From NCBI GenBank assembly GCA_944326625.1, contig CALVER010000106.1:1-5645 (forward strand): a stretch of DNA of 5,645 nt. Reading direction: 5' to 3'. Positions 5,442-5,645 of the stretch are shown piece by piece. This DNA is from Candidatus Gastranaerophilales bacterium (GTDB lineage Bacteria; Cyanobacteriota; Vampirovibrionia; Gastranaerophilales; Gastranaerophilaceae). Both the position numbers and the translations under genes were made by a program. Under the pieces are notes generated by a model, which was not told the origin of the DNA, did not search any database, and worked only from the letters and a program-made list of their open reading frames with translations. The stretch's first letter is position 1. Each line of letters begins with the position of its first letter.

Positions 5442-5460
5442 TCAAAATTTTTGTTTTGAT
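5441..5460. promoter_or_regulatory. Inverted repeat abutting the -35 box, possible operator
   Basis: ATCAAAA (5441-5447) and TTTTGAT (5454-5460) are perfect 7-base inverted repeats separated by TTTTTG. The inner edge overlaps the -35 element of the dehydrogenase promoter by one base. Such a placement suits a regulator-binding site, but no known consensus is recognised and AT-rich DNA produces such repeats easily. Confidence 0.35.
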
Positions 5461-5585
5461 ACTGTTGCCCGAATATAGAAACATAATAGCGTAAGTCGTA
5501 TTCTGAAATTATTCAATATAACCACGGCTGACAAAACTTGTTCAAAATAAATAGTGTTCACACAATGCACATGGTATATAATATT

Positions 5586-5617
5586 AAAAGCCCGAAACCT
5601 TTATAGTTCGGGCTTTT
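5586..5617 (-). terminator. Terminator downstream of the edge tRNA
   Basis: AAAAGCCCGAA (5586-5596) and TTCGGGCTTTT (5607-5617) form a perfect 11-bp stem with a 10-base loop. On the minus strand it lies four bases beyond the tRNA 3' end and is followed by an AT-rich tail, so it most likely ends the tRNA transcript. It could also work on the plus strand. Confidence 0.85.
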
Positions 5618-5621
5618 TAAA

Positions 5622-5645
5622 TGGAGGAGGAGGTGGGATTCGAAC
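5622..5645 (-). tRNA. 3' end of a tRNA gene, type not determined (partial)
   Basis: Read on the minus strand, the edge contains G53, the T loop TTCGAAT (5644-5638), the 3' side of the T stem CCCAC (5637-5633), the 3' side of the acceptor stem CTCCTCC (5632-5626), discriminator T (5625) and an encoded CCA (5624-5622). The 5' acceptor strand would therefore be GGAGGAG. The anticodon lies outside the window. Discriminator U with a G1-C72, G2-C71 start is compatible with tRNA-Cys and argues against the usual bacterial Ser (G73) or Tyr (A73) tRNAs, but the repetitive GGA run and missing anticodon make any identity a guess. Confidence 0.85.

Noticed and set aside
5555..5585. Plus-strand promoter-like TATAAT near 5576
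   Set aside because: It would point into the terminator and antisense to the tRNA, has no properly spaced -35 box, and the region is AT-rich.

Overview
The window looks like an AT-rich bacterial chromosome segment with sigma70-type promoters, AGGAG-type ribosome binding sites and short intrinsic terminators. There are no transposase genes, long repeats or CRISPR arrays. The organism cannot be fixed from this sequence alone. The low GC, the HEAT-repeat protein of the PBS-lyase type, the cyanobacterial-style PAS-GAF histidine kinase and the fermentation-type alcohol dehydrogenase would suit a non-photosynthetic, anaerobic relative of Cyanobacteria (Gastranaerophilales/Vampirovibrionia). A clostridial-type Firmicute is not excluded. 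This placement is inference.

Layout: (1) Bases 1-75 hold two tandem perfect hairpins (7-bp stem, 5-base loop each). (2) Bases 76-1854 (+) encode a soluble PAS-GAF histidine kinase with no response regulator beside it. (3) Bases 1855-2156 are a 302-base non-coding stretch with a candidate promoter and two dyads, leading to (4) a HEAT-repeat scaffold protein (2157-3014, +) closed by a strong terminator. (5) A short TspO/MBR membrane protein (3119-3520, +) appears to lack the family's first transmembrane helix. (6) A consensus promoter whose -35 box overlaps the tspO stop codon drives an apparently leaderless reading frame (3553-4176, +). This frame joins a ribbon-helix-helix DNA-binding domain in frame to a NifX/NifB-C-type (dinitrogenase iron-molybdenum cofactor family) domain with a His/Cys-rich tail. 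A strong internal Shine-Dalgarno and ATG at 3787 should also allow the metal-binding domain to be made alone. (7) A shared bidirectional terminator separates this from the convergent gene (8), a YqhD-type iron/zinc alcohol (aldehyde) dehydrogenase (5386-4229, -), which has its own promoter with palindromes. (9) At the right edge are the terminator and 3' end of a minus-strand tRNA.

The genes do not form one obvious pathway; most appear to be separate transcription units. The most unusual item is the RHH-NifX fusion with two plausible translation starts and a leaderless promoter. It could be a regulator coupled to its own metal- or cofactor-binding domain, or two overlapping genes that share a frame with no stop between them.
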